From positions 558,001-622,000 of the forward strand of contig CAWAPE010000005.1 in NCBI GenBank assembly GCA_963783855.1: DNA of 64,000 nt, read 5' to 3'. The notes beneath the pieces were generated by a model that had not been told where the DNA came from, did no database searches, and saw only the letters and a list, made by a program, of their open reading frames with translations. The DNA is from JAKAGZ01 sp963783855. GTDB taxonomy: Bacteria > Bacteroidota > Ignavibacteria > Ignavibacteriales > Ignavibacteriaceae. Positions 1 to 8,572 of the stretch are shown here, one piece after another; within the stretch, counting starts at the first letter, position 1, and each line of letters begins with the position of its first letter. The translations under genes and the position numbers were made by a program.

Positions 1-370
1 CGAGTAGATTTATCTCTTTTAAGGAAGCGAACTTCTTAATTGTAATATTATCATTGTCTTCAGCTAATTTTTTTAAAATCCCAAAATTAATTTTACAATC
101 ATCTGACATTTCATCTTCACTGCCAAGATAAATTAGTGAAACTGAAATTCCGGCGTTTGCAAAATGCCTTGCTACTGCAAATCCGTCCCCCCCATTATTA
201 CCTTTACCACAAATAAATCCTGTGCTGGTAATATCACTGTAAACATTAGTTATAATATTAAAAATCTGGATGGCTGCATTTTCCATTAAAACAATATCTG
301 GAAACCCCAGCTGTTTTATTGCCAGTTCATCAGTTTCACGAACCTGTCCTGTAGAAAATAGTGGTATCAT
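1..370 (-). CDS. nnrE: NAD(P)H-hydrate epimerase/repair protein, N-terminal part (cut by window edge)
   Basis: The minus strand from the ATG at 370 reads about 123 codons with no stop before the window edge, so the C-terminus lies outside. The visible part is the YjeF N-terminal domain. It starts MIPLFSTGQVRETDELAI, has a conserved ENAA segment near residue 30, and the phosphate-binding loop GKGNNGGDGFAVAR near residue 55. The family epimerises damaged NAD(P)H hydrate. In many bacteria it is fused to an ADP-dependent dehydratase, which cannot be judged here. It lies 76 bases downstream of nuoN on the same strand and may be co-transcribed with the complex I genes. Confidence 0.85.
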   Translation of the reverse strand, partial: MIPLFSTGQVRETDELAIKQLGFPDIVLMENAAIQIFNIITNVYSDITSTGFICGKGNNGGDGFAVARHFANAGISVSLIYLGSEDEMSDDCKINFGILKKLAEDNDNITIKKFASLKEINLL

Positions 371-446
371 TTCTTTTCACATATCTGACTTAGAAATACT
401 TGTAGAATAAATATAACAATAGTAAAAGAATACTAATAATTAATAT

Positions 447-1877
447 TTATCTCAAGAAGGAAGAAATAAGATCGATGAGAGAACCGGGTGCAATTCCAAT
501 AACAATTACCAGCAGTACTGAAATCATTACTGCTAGTAAACCTGTGTTACTATTTTCTACTGCAAATTCTGTTTCAGCATCTTTGAAATACATCAAAACA
601 ACAACTCTCAGATAGAAATAAACACTGATCACACTGGAGAATACACCTACAATTGCCAGCCAGGTAAGATGAGCTTTTATGGCTGAAATAAATACATAAT
701 ATTTACCGAAAAATCCTGCAAATGGAGGAATACCTGCCAGTGAAAACATAAACAATGCGAGCAGGGCTGCCAACAATGGCTGTCTAGTTGCTAATCCGGA
801 ATAAGATTTTAACTCTAAATTTGATTCCTCTTTACCTTCAATTATCGCAACAATTCCAAACGCACCCAGGTTCATAAAGGTGTATGCAGCAAGGTAGAAA
901 ATAATACCAGCCTGACCTTCATAATTTCCGGCCGCAAGTCCAATTAGCATATAACCAGCGTGAGCAATAGATGAATATGCCAACATTCGTTTTATGTTAG
1001 TTTGTGCAATTGCTACAATGCTTCCAAACAACATGGAAGCCACTGCAATAACTGCCAAATAAGGTTCGAATATATTATGATCCAATCCACGGAAAATTGA
1101 ACCAAGTGTAACTATTATTGCTGCAAATGCCGCAGCCTTACCACCTGTTGAGAACAAAGCTCCTACAGTTGTAGCGGAACCTTCGTAAACATCTGGGACC
1201 CACATATGAAATGGAAACGCTGCAACTTTAAATGAAAATCCAACCAGGAATAATAAAACACCAGTTAAAAATAAAAAGTTTGATGAAAGCTGAGGAAACT
1301 TTGCAACTATTACTTCAATTGATGTTGATTGTGCTGAGCCATAAATTAATGCGATACCATAAACAATAAAACCTGTTGCAAATGCGCCAAGGAGAAAATA
1401 TTTAAGAGCAGCTTCATTTGCGTGTAATCTTTTCCTGTTTATTCCTGCAAGCGCGTAAAATGAGATTGACATAAGCTCGAGTCCGAGAAAAATCATAAAC
1501 AGGTCTTTTGCACCTGCCATAAACATCATGCCTAAAGCGGATGTCATTAAGAGGATATAAAATTCCCCGTAATAAGCGCCATATTTTTTGAGGTAATCAA
1601 TAGAGAGCAAACTGACAATGGCACCACCAAAAGTAAAAACAAAGTAAAATACATTAACATTGCCGCCGGTTGCAATCATATTCTGAAAGACAACAGAAAC
1701 ATCATTAACTGTAATCAAGGCATAAAAACCAGATGCTAACAAAGTAGCAATTGCAAACCAGGGTAAAATAGTTTTTGCTTTCCCAGAATACAATTCTATT
1801 AGCAGCGCAATTACAATTCCTGCACCAACAATTATAAAAGGAAGTATATTGTAAAATTCTTGTATGTTATTCAGCAT
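447..1877 (-). CDS. nuoN: NADH-quinone oxidoreductase subunit N
   Basis: This is a 476-residue polytopic membrane protein, the usual size for NuoN, one of three antiporter-like subunits of the complex I proton-pumping arm. Visible hallmarks are about 14 hydrophobic segments, a glutamate in LGLELMSISFYAL near residue 135, a lysine in the GFSFKVAAFPFHMWVPDVYEG segment, and the downstream helix AYSSIAHAGYML. It ends the nuoJ-K-L-M-nhaD-unknown-nuoN series and is separated from the preceding small gene by about 40 bases that include a short hairpin. There is no sign of damage. Confidence 0.95.
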   Translation of the reverse strand: MLNNIQEFYNILPFIIVGAGIVIALLIELYSGKAKTILPWFAIATLLASGFYALITVNDVSVVFQNMIATGGNVNVFYFVFTFGGAIVSLLSIDYLKKYGAYYGEFYILLMTSALGMMFMAGAKDLFMIFLGLELMSISFYALAGINRKRLHANEAALKYFLLGAFATGFIVYGIALIYGSAQSTSIEVIVAKFPQLSSNFLFLTGVLLFLVGFSFKVAAFPFHMWVPDVYEGSATTVGALFSTGGKAAAFAAIIVTLGSIFRGLDHNIFEPYLAVIAVASMLFGSIVAIAQTNIKRMLAYSSIAHAGYMLIGLAAGNYEGQAGIIFYLAAYTFMNLGAFGIVAIIEGKEESNLELKSYSGLATRQPLLAALLALFMFSLAGIPPFAGFFGKYYVFISAIKAHLTWLAIVGVFSSVISVYFYLRVVVLMYFKDAETEFAVENSNTGLLAVMISVLLVIVIGIAPGSLIDLISSFLR

Positions 1878-1892
1878 ATTTTTAAAACCTTT

Positions 1893-1912
1893 GGCCTGCC
1901 GTCTGGTAGGCT
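1893..1912. repeat. Small GC-rich hairpin between nuoN and the upstream small gene
   Basis: A 7-bp stem (GCCTGCC at 1894-1900 against GGTAGGC at 1905-1911, one G.T pair) encloses the loop GTCT. Its base composition contrasts with the AT-rich surroundings. There is no T-run, so it is unlikely to be a terminator. It may be a REP-like intergenic repeat or an mRNA processing or stability element inside the operon. No second copy was noticed in the window. Confidence 0.35.
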
Positions 1913-1919
1913 GGCTTGA

Positions 1920-2285
1920 TTATTCTATAAATAAAATGTCTTCGTCAGTTTTTTCAATTTTAACGTTATGTTTTTCTTCAAGATATAACGCTATTTTTTT
2001 ATGGTTTTTAATGTCCAATAAATTTTCATTTTTTTCGCATACAACCATTTTTATATTTTCATATTTAGAAATTGATTCTTTTAGATCTTTTATTTCAAGA
2101 AAATATAAATCAGTATAGTTTTCATCTTCCCTGATAAAAATACCTTTAGAACTAGGCGAAAAATCAGTTATGATGTCATCTTCAATGATAATTTTTAAGA
2201 AAGATGCACTGAATGGCAATATTACCCTGTTTCCATAACACAAGCCGTTCATATTTTTGTCTAAAGCATCTTTAATTGTATTCAT
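1920..2285 (-). CDS. Small protein of unknown function between nhaD and nuoN
   Basis: About 121 residues, starting MNTIKDALDKNMNG. The ATG at 2285 is preferred over a start 33 bases upstream because that start would lie inside the nhaD 3' end, and GGAAAAGG sits just upstream of 2285. The protein is acidic and soluble-looking, with no signal peptide or membrane segment and alternating short strands and helices. I do not recognise a family. It follows nhaD by 2 bases and precedes nuoN on the same strand, so it is probably translated from the complex I transcript. A regulatory or assembly role is only a guess. Confidence 0.6.
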   Translation of the reverse strand: MNTIKDALDKNMNGLCYGNRVILPFSASFLKIIIEDDIITDFSPSSKGIFIREDENYTDLYFLEIKDLKESISKYENIKMVVCEKNENLLDIKNHKKIALYLEEKHNVKIEKTDEDILFIE

Positions 2286-2287
2286 TA

Positions 2288-3718
2288 TTAACCTTTTCCA
2301 TAGAAAAATAGTAGCCATATTATGGCATAAATTGGGACTAAAATTACTATTGAATATTTTATCATATAAGTAAAGAAACTTGGCATTTTAATACCAGCTC
2401 TTTCACTTATTGATTTTACCATAAAATTAGGGCCATTTCCTATATATGTAATAGCTCCAAAAAATACTGCAGCAACTGATATTGCCTGCAGATAAATTTG
2501 ATCTACAGAAACAAAATGAGCTACTTGTGCTTTATCTGTAACAATCAACGAATATTTACCCATAGCAGCACTGAGGAAATTCATATAAGTCGGTGTATTA
2601 TCAAGCACAGCCGAAAGTGTGCCGGTGGCCCAATAAAATACACCTGCGTTTAATTTATCTGCATGATCCTTAGCAAATTCTGCAATCAATTCAAGCGCAG
2701 GAACCATTGTAGCAAATATTCCAATGAACAGATAAGCAACTTCCTTGATAGGTTCAAAATCAAATTCATTTGCTTTAAGTATCTCTGTATCTGCTCCTTT
2801 ATATGAGAAATAAATAACTCCAAACATTATTATTTCTCTAATTCCAAATGGCAAACCAAACGGCAATTTAGGAACCCATGGCATAACTGCCGGATCAATA
2901 AAAACGGATATAATAATTATTGCCAGGTAACCAAGATTTTTCAGGCCTTTAAATTCTATTTTTCCTGAATATTCAATTTTTTCATATTCATCTTTGTTAA
3001 GAGAATCGAAAATGTAAAATACTGCCAGAATCATCAGTAATGCAGGTATCCAGATAAACCAGACATTATCTATTACCCAGAAAAATGGAACGCCACTCAA
3101 AAATCCGAGAAATAATGGCGGATCACCAATAGGTGTTAATGCACCTCCAACATTGCTCACAATAAATATGAAAAATATTATGTGATACGGGCGAAGCCTT
3201 TCCCTGTTCATCTTGATAAAAGGCCTGATCAGCAGCATTGATGCGCCAGTTGTACCAATAATATTTGATATCACAGCGCCAAACAATAAAAAAAGAACAT
3301 TTGCCATCGGAGTAGATTCACGATCTACCTTTATTAAAATACCACCCGAGGCAACAAACAATGAACCAAGCAAAGCAATAAAACTAATATACTCGGTAAA
3401 AGTATGCATCAGTGAATGATGATTGTGTAAAACTGCCAGGTAATAAACTACAACAAAACTTCCAAGTACTATGGAAATTTTAGGATAATGTTTTTCCCAG
3501 AAATGCTTATAAAATAATGGGCCTGTTGCAATCATCAATAGTAAAAGTGCAAACGGAATAATCATAAAGAATGAGGGAGGAGAAGCATGTTCCGTTTGTT
3601 GCACTACTTTCAAAGTATCTGCAACCGAGCTCATATCAGCAGCCATCACATTCAATGTTCCAAAGAACAAAGCAATAAAAATACCAGAGAATACCCTATA
3701 CGTAATTTTTTTGCTCAT
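2288..3718 (-). CDS. nhaD: NhaD-type Na+/H+ antiporter
   Basis: 476 residues, matching the length of NhaD antiporters of the ArsB/NhaD ion-transporter superfamily. It begins with a hydrophobic leader, then a segment of the type IPFALLLLMIATGPL, and has about a dozen membrane helices. Polar helix breaks typical of the family include GGALTPIGDPPLFLGFL near residue 190, LDNTPTYMNFLSA near 370, and YIGNGPNFMVKSI near 425. The family exchanges sodium for protons at the inner membrane. It lies 10 bases after nuoM and before nuoN, suggesting coupling of Na+ homeostasis to respiration. Substrate assignment rests on family resemblance. Confidence 0.85.
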   Translation of the reverse strand: MSKKITYRVFSGIFIALFFGTLNVMAADMSSVADTLKVVQQTEHASPPSFFMIIPFALLLLMIATGPLFYKHFWEKHYPKISIVLGSFVVVYYLAVLHNHHSLMHTFTEYISFIALLGSLFVASGGILIKVDRESTPMANVLFLLFGAVISNIIGTTGASMLLIRPFIKMNRERLRPYHIIFFIFIVSNVGGALTPIGDPPLFLGFLSGVPFFWVIDNVWFIWIPALLMILAVFYIFDSLNKDEYEKIEYSGKIEFKGLKNLGYLAIIIISVFIDPAVMPWVPKLPFGLPFGIREIIMFGVIYFSYKGADTEILKANEFDFEPIKEVAYLFIGIFATMVPALELIAEFAKDHADKLNAGVFYWATGTLSAVLDNTPTYMNFLSAAMGKYSLIVTDKAQVAHFVSVDQIYLQAISVAAVFFGAITYIGNGPNFMVKSISERAGIKMPSFFTYMIKYSIVILVPIYAIIWLLFFYGKG

Positions 3719-3728
3719 CTGTCTTTGC

Positions 3729-5252
3729 CTACTTTAAACTCGCGCTTTGAGGTGTATACACCTGCTCTATTACCTTATTCACAGATTTTGCAGATACTTT
3801 CAGGAATGTACCGGGATAAATTCCTATCCAAACAATAAAAATAAAGATAGGAACCATCACCAATATTTCGCGCTTGTTCATATCTTTTAAATCATTAAGC
3901 TTAGGATTTGTAACTTCACCAAATACAACTCGCTGATACATCCACAACAGGTATATTGCCGCAAAAATTACACCCGAAGCTGCAAAAACAGTAAACCACC
4001 AACTGCCTAGTACCGGTGATTTAAATGAACCTAACAAAATTAAAAACTCACCAACAAAACCATTTAACCCCGGTAAACCAATTGAAGATAGCGAAGCAAT
4101 CATCAGGGCTACCGCATAAATCGGGACTAATTTTGCAATTCCACCATACTCGGCAATTGCTCTTGTATGTGTCCTTTCATAAAGAACTCCAACCAAAAGG
4201 AATAATGCTCCTGTCGAAAGACCGTGATTGACCATCTGGATAACAGCACCCTGCATTGATTCCGCTGTCATAGCAAAAATACCAAGCACAACAAAACCTA
4301 GGTGTGCTACTGAAGAATACGCAACAAGCTTTTTCATATCAGTCTGAACCATTGCTACCAGAGCACCGTAAATAATTCCGATTACTGCAAGCACAGAAAT
4401 TGCTGGGGCAAAATAAACTGCTGCCTGTGGAAACAATGGTAAGCAGAATCTTATCAATCCATAAGTTCCCATTTTCAGGAGGACTGCGGCAAGAATTACG
4501 CTGCCGGCTGTTGGAGCTTGTACGTGAGCATCGGGTAACCAGGTATGTAATGGAAATAAAGGAACTTTTATTGCAAAACTAAAAGCAAATGCCAGGAACA
4601 TATAAAGCTGTATTGTCCGAGGCACAGTTGGCCCAACACTATATAATTCTACAAGATCTGTAGAGAAATGACCGAGCGGACCGGATGCATATACAGCAAG
4701 CCATATGATTGCAACCAGCATCAATAAGCTGCCGAACATAGTATAAATGAAAAACTTTACAGAAGCGTAAATTCTCCTGTCCCCTCCCCAGATTCCGATA
4801 ATAAAATACATCGGGATTAACATTACTTCCCAGAAAACATAAAAGAGGAATAAATCCAGGGACATAAAAACTCCCAGCATTCCTACCTCAAGCATCAACA
4901 TGAAGAAAGTAAATTCTTTAACTTTCTTTTGAATACTTGACCAGCTTGAGATTAATGTTAAGGGAGTAATAAATGTAGTAAGCAATATTAGCAATAAAGA
5001 TATACCATCGATTCCTACATGATAACTTACATTAAGATTTGGAATCCAGGAGAGCTTATAAGTAAACTGGAAATCAGCTTTACTCAGATCAAAGCCGAAA
5101 TAAAGAAATAATGACAGGATAAATGCCAGGACAGAAATTCCCAGCCCGAAATATCTTATCAGATTTTCTTTGGATTTATTTATTAATAATAAAAGCAACC
5201 CGCCAACAAATGGCAGGAGCAAAATTAATGTCAGGAGATAATTATTTTCCAT
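3729..5252 (-). CDS. nuoM: NADH-quinone oxidoreductase subunit M
   Basis: 507 residues with 13-14 predicted helices, as expected for NuoM. Hallmarks are the N-terminal LSWIPNLNVSYHVGIDGISLLLI segment, the glutamate in FYVFWEVMLIPMYF (helix 5), the lysine in AFAIKVPLFPLHTWLPDAH (helix 7), and DMKKLVAYSSVAHLGF. It is an antiporter-like subunit of the complex I membrane arm. It begins 4 bases after nuoL and is followed 10 bases later by nhaD, so translation is probably coupled through the set. Confidence 0.96.
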   Translation of the reverse strand: MENNYLLTLILLLPFVGGLLLLLINKSKENLIRYFGLGISVLAFILSLFLYFGFDLSKADFQFTYKLSWIPNLNVSYHVGIDGISLLLILLTTFITPLTLISSWSSIQKKVKEFTFFMLMLEVGMLGVFMSLDLFLFYVFWEVMLIPMYFIIGIWGGDRRIYASVKFFIYTMFGSLLMLVAIIWLAVYASGPLGHFSTDLVELYSVGPTVPRTIQLYMFLAFAFSFAIKVPLFPLHTWLPDAHVQAPTAGSVILAAVLLKMGTYGLIRFCLPLFPQAAVYFAPAISVLAVIGIIYGALVAMVQTDMKKLVAYSSVAHLGFVVLGIFAMTAESMQGAVIQMVNHGLSTGALFLLVGVLYERTHTRAIAEYGGIAKLVPIYAVALMIASLSSIGLPGLNGFVGEFLILLGSFKSPVLGSWWFTVFAASGVIFAAIYLLWMYQRVVFGEVTNPKLNDLKDMNKREILVMVPIFIFIVWIGIYPGTFLKVSAKSVNKVIEQVYTPQSASLK

Positions 5253-5256
5253 AATA

Positions 5257-7194
5257 TTATAAACTGAGTATTATCCAGAATAACGCAGCTACAATTCCCA
5301 GTGTCATAATCAGTGCATAGAATTGAGCCACGCCGGTCTGCATTTTTCTTATGTTTTTTGAAACTGAATTAACAACAGAAGCCACACCATTTACGGCGCC
5401 ATCAATAATTTTTGCATCTGTTATCTTCCATAAAAATGATTCCGAAGTTTTTAAAATAGGTGTAACAACAGTAGTATCGTAAACTTCATCAACAAAATAT
5501 TTATTCCACAAAAGATTATACAATCCTTTAAATTTCTTCATTGCTGAAGAAGCAATTGATGGTTTTTTCATATAAATATGTCTGGCAATTAAGATTCCTC
5601 CAACGGCCAGAATTATAGAAGCAACCATAAATATAATTTCCTGCGAATGTGAATGCGCAGAATAAAGAGCAAGCCTGGCATCAGCATTTTTGAAAACCGG
5701 TTCCAGCCAATGCTCAAATACATTTCCGCCTTCACCGGAGAACAAAGCAGGTATACCAATAAATCCGCCAATTGCTGAAAGAACAGCCAGAACCATTAAT
5801 GGAATCGTCATCACTTTCGGTGATTCGTGCGGATGTTTGTCCTTTCCGTAACGGGATTTACCTTCAAATGTCAGGAAATATAATCGGAACATGTAAAACG
5901 CTGTTAAAAGCGCAGTAAACGCACCGACTCCCCAATAGAATAAATTACCGTTAGCGTAGGACTTCCAGAGAATCTCGTCCTTGCTGAAAAATCCAGAAAG
6001 CGGAGGAATACCTGAAATTGCAAGAGAAGCAACCAGGAATGTAATTGCAGTTTTCGGCATATGCTTTCTTAAACCACCGTAATTTTGAATATCCTGATCC
6101 TCGTGCATAGAATGAATAACAGAACCGGCACCAAGGAATAAGAGAGCTTTGAAAAACGCATGAGTCATTACGTGAAAAATACCTGCTGAAAATGCACCTA
6201 CACCCAATGCCATAAACATATATCCAAGCTGGCTCACAGTGGAATAGGCAAGAACCTTTTTAATATCATTCTGAACAAGACCTACTGTGGCTGCGAAGAA
6301 TGCAGTAAGAGTACCAATCACGGCAATAACTGTAAGAATTGCTGGTGCTGATGCAAAAATTATTGAACATCTGGCAACCATGTATACGCCGGCTGTAACC
6401 ATTGTAGCAGCGTGTATAAGTGCAGATACCGGAGTCGGGCCTGCCATCGCATCTGGTAACCAAACAAACAAAGGAATCTGAGCCGATTTACCGGTAGCTC
6501 CGATAAACAAAAATATTGCAATAAAATTAAATACATTCTGATCTACATTAAATATACCGACTCTGCCAAAAACTTCACCAAAGTTCAGACTTCCGAATGT
6601 CATATAAATCAAAAACATTCCAAGTAAAAATCCGAAGTCACCAATCCTGTTAACAATAAATGCTTTTTTCCCTGCATCACTGGTGGTCATCTTTTCAAAT
6701 TTTTTGTCGTACCAAAAACCAATCAATAAATAAGAACAAAGACCAACCCCTTCCCATCCGAGGAAAAGCAGAACAAAGTTATCTGCAAGAATCAGGTTCA
6801 TCATTGCGAAAATGAAGAGGTTGAGATAAGCAAAAAACCTCCAGAATGACTTATCTCCGTGCATGTAACCGATAGAATAAACGTGAATAATAAAACCCAC
6901 ACCGGTTACGATCAGTGCCATTATTAAAGAAAGCTGATCTACCTGGTAAGCGAAATGAATATTGAGTCCGCCTACATTCATCCAGGTAAACAAATCTACA
7001 ATTGATTTTCGGTGCTCGGCCGGAAGCCCCAGTGTTTCTATAAAAGCACCAACTGAAATAAGGAAGGAAATGCCGATTGCACTACTCGCAATCAGGCCAA
7101 TTATTTTTTCATTTTTTATTTTATTTCCAAATAAGCCGTTTATCAGGAATCCGACCAGCGGAAGTAAAACTGTTAGGTATATAAGTTGAATCAT
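5257..7194 (-). CDS. nuoL: NADH-quinone oxidoreductase subunit L
   Basis: 645 residues, typical for NuoL, the distal antiporter-like subunit that carries the long amphipathic lateral helix. Visible features are the start MIQLIYLTVLLPLVGFLING, the helix-5 glutamate segment FLGWEGVGLCSYLLIGFW, IPLFVWLPDAMAGPTPVSALIHAATMV, and the NDIKKVLAYSTVSQLGYM helix. A long soluble and lateral-helix region follows before a final C-terminal helix. It lies between nuoK (37-base gap) and nuoM (4-base gap). Confidence 0.96.
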   Translation of the reverse strand: MIQLIYLTVLLPLVGFLINGLFGNKIKNEKIIGLIASSAIGISFLISVGAFIETLGLPAEHRKSIVDLFTWMNVGGLNIHFAYQVDQLSLIMALIVTGVGFIIHVYSIGYMHGDKSFWRFFAYLNLFIFAMMNLILADNFVLLFLGWEGVGLCSYLLIGFWYDKKFEKMTTSDAGKKAFIVNRIGDFGFLLGMFLIYMTFGSLNFGEVFGRVGIFNVDQNVFNFIAIFLFIGATGKSAQIPLFVWLPDAMAGPTPVSALIHAATMVTAGVYMVARCSIIFASAPAILTVIAVIGTLTAFFAATVGLVQNDIKKVLAYSTVSQLGYMFMALGVGAFSAGIFHVMTHAFFKALLFLGAGSVIHSMHEDQDIQNYGGLRKHMPKTAITFLVASLAISGIPPLSGFFSKDEILWKSYANGNLFYWGVGAFTALLTAFYMFRLYFLTFEGKSRYGKDKHPHESPKVMTIPLMVLAVLSAIGGFIGIPALFSGEGGNVFEHWLEPVFKNADARLALYSAHSHSQEIIFMVASIILAVGGILIARHIYMKKPSIASSAMKKFKGLYNLLWNKYFVDEVYDTTVVTPILKTSESFLWKITDAKIIDGAVNGVASVVNSVSKNIRKMQTGVAQFYALIMTLGIVAALFWIILSL

Positions 7195-7231
7195 AAAAAT
7201 GAAACTCTTTTATCTTGTCAAAAGTTAAGGA

Positions 7232-7537
7232 TCACCATTTTAGAATGTTGATCTCATCAATATTCACAGTTAATTTATTTCTGAACATTGCAATAATTAT
7301 TGCCAGTCCTATTGCTGCTTCTGCTGCAGCCACTGTCATAACAAAAAACACAAAAAGTTGTCCAACAGAGCTACCCATAAAAGATGCAAAAGTAATCATA
7401 GTGAGGTTTGCTGAATTCAGCATTAGCTCAACAGACATAAAAACCACTATGGCATTTCTACGGGTTAGAACACCGGCAACGCCAACTACAAACATGAAAG
7501 CACTTACAATAAGGTAATATTCAATTGGTATTTGCAT
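7232..7537 (-). CDS. nuoK: NADH-quinone oxidoreductase subunit K
   Basis: 101 residues with three transmembrane helices, the standard size. The central helix carries the conserved glutamate in VFMSVELMLNSANL, and the third helix has the second acidic residue in VAAAEAAIGLAI. These acidic residues belong to the proton channel at the junction of the complex I membrane arm. The start IPIEYYLIVSAFMF is family-typical. It starts 4 bases after nuoJ. Confidence 0.95.
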   Translation of the reverse strand: MQIPIEYYLIVSAFMFVVGVAGVLTRRNAIVVFMSVELMLNSANLTMITFASFMGSSVGQLFVFFVMTVAAAEAAIGLAIIIAMFRNKLTVNIDEINILKW

Positions 7538-7541
7538 AATA

Positions 7542-8057
7542 TTATTCGAATTTCTTTTTTGCTAAAACTAAAGCACCAATTGTGGCAGCAAGCAATAAGA
7601 AGCCTGCAGCTTCAAAAGGTAATACATAATTAGTAAATAATTGTCTTCCGATTGACTCTATTGTTCCGGCTTGAACGCTGGCTGCTACATCAGAACCAGC
7701 AGTGGCCGAAGGGTTCGTGAAGAAAATCATGTAGGCAATCTGAATAAAAATAACTCCAGCTATTACGAAGGCAAATATCTTAATCTTTGGATTACGCTCC
7801 ATAAATTTCTTTTCGGTTTCGGGACGTAAAAGCATAATTACAAAAAGGAAGAGCACCATAATTGCGCCGGCATAAACTATTACCTGGGCAACTGCAATAA
7901 ATTGTGCATTCAATAATAGATAAAGACCTGCAAGCGCAGCTAAATTCAGGATCAAAAATAATGCGCTAATAACAGCGTTTCTTCTTGTAATCATCATTAC
8001 AGCAGAAAATGCTGCAACGATTGCAAAGAGAAAAAATAAAACAGTTTCTAAAGTCAT
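7542..8057 (-). CDS. nuoJ: NADH-quinone oxidoreductase subunit J
   Basis: 171 residues with five hydrophobic helices. The third contains the diagnostic NAQFIAVAQVIVYAGAIMVLFLFVIML segment, including the pi-bulge glycine region used in coupling. NuoJ lies at the interface between the quinone module and the pump modules. It is the first gene of this nuo series. The gene upstream on the same strand is not nuoI but a four-helix-bundle gene and then asnS, so the cluster begins abruptly here and the remaining subunits must be encoded elsewhere. Confidence 0.95.
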   Translation of the reverse strand: MTLETVLFFLFAIVAAFSAVMMITRRNAVISALFLILNLAALAGLYLLLNAQFIAVAQVIVYAGAIMVLFLFVIMLLRPETEKKFMERNPKIKIFAFVIAGVIFIQIAYMIFFTNPSATAGSDVAASVQAGTIESIGRQLFTNYVLPFEAAGFLLLAATIGALVLAKKKFE

Positions 8058-8083
8058 AGCTTCTTAATGGATTATGGTTTATT

Positions 8084-8560
8084 GAATATGGAAGATGTTA
8101 TTATCCATTTTTCCCGGAATTTATTTTTATCGTCGTAAATATCTTCTTTAATTCCAAACTCTCGTTTAATAATCTTTGAAGTTCAATATTGTTGCTACTG
8201 CCTGGCAAAATTGCATTAATTACTCTAAACCAGTAGTTGCTTTCTCGTATTTCTTTTAGAACAATTCCAATTTTATGTACGAAATCTCTTTTAGTCTCAG
8301 CTCCCTGCGCCTCTTCATAATTTGCACCGCATGACGTAGATGATTTGGTTAACTGATAAATTATAATTGAATAAACTTTGTTATTTGGTAGCTTTAATAA
8401 AAAATTGATTGTGTCTACTCCAAATAAAAAAGTCCTTTCAAGCAACTCTTCAGTTTTGGAATTCAGAGCTAATTCCCCATTTAATTATTAATAGTCACCA
8501 CTTCAAATATATTCAATCCGTTATCCATATTCCATTTCCCCTCTTCCATCTCCCATATTC
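8084..8560. repeat. Inverted-repeat-bounded cassette around the four-helix-bundle gene
   Basis: GAATATGGAAGATG at 8084-8097 recurs inverted as CATCTCCCATATTC at 8547-8560, matching at 13 of 14 positions. The two copies enclose the small four-helix gene almost exactly, the left copy ending 3 bases from its stop. The right side also holds direct repeats: CCATATTCCAT at 8525-8535 and 8553-8563, and CTTCCAT at 8543-8549 and 8565-8571. Families of this protein are known from intervening sequences in 23S rRNA genes, which are bounded by inverted repeats. Here the cassette sits between asnS and nuoJ. Whether it moves is not known. Confidence 0.45.
8101..8445 (-). CDS. Four-helix-bundle protein (23S rRNA intervening-sequence / S23 family)
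   Basis: 114 residues as called from a TTG at 8445. The pattern YQLTKSSTSCGANYEEAQGAETKRDFVHKI is shortened here but clearly matches the family core (S.S.GANY.EA...), followed by the ALKE.RES.YWLR equivalent IVLKEIRESNYWFRVI. The protein is a small helical bundle of unclear function, related to diversity-generating-retroelement accessory proteins. The reading frame stays open upstream to 8485 without an ATG, while an out-of-frame ATG lies near 8479, so the start is uncertain and a small frameshift is possible. It is flanked by an inverted repeat. Confidence 0.75.
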   Translation of the reverse strand: MLERTFLFGVDTINFLLKLPNNKVYSIIIYQLTKSSTSCGANYEEAQGAETKRDFVHKIGIVLKEIRESNYWFRVINAILPGSSNNIELQRLLNESLELKKIFTTIKINSGKNG

Positions 8561-8572
8561 CATTCTTCCATC

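Noticed and set aside
7215..7517. A 100-codon open frame antisense to nuoK
   Set aside because: It lies fully opposite a conserved gene, has no ribosome-binding site, and its length is explained by the codon use of the hydrophobic gene on the other strand.
8525..8572. Short repeated units CCATATTCCAT and CTTCCAT that could suggest a CRISPR array
   Set aside because: Repeats are too short and imperfect, only two copies each, no spacers of constant length, and no cas genes.
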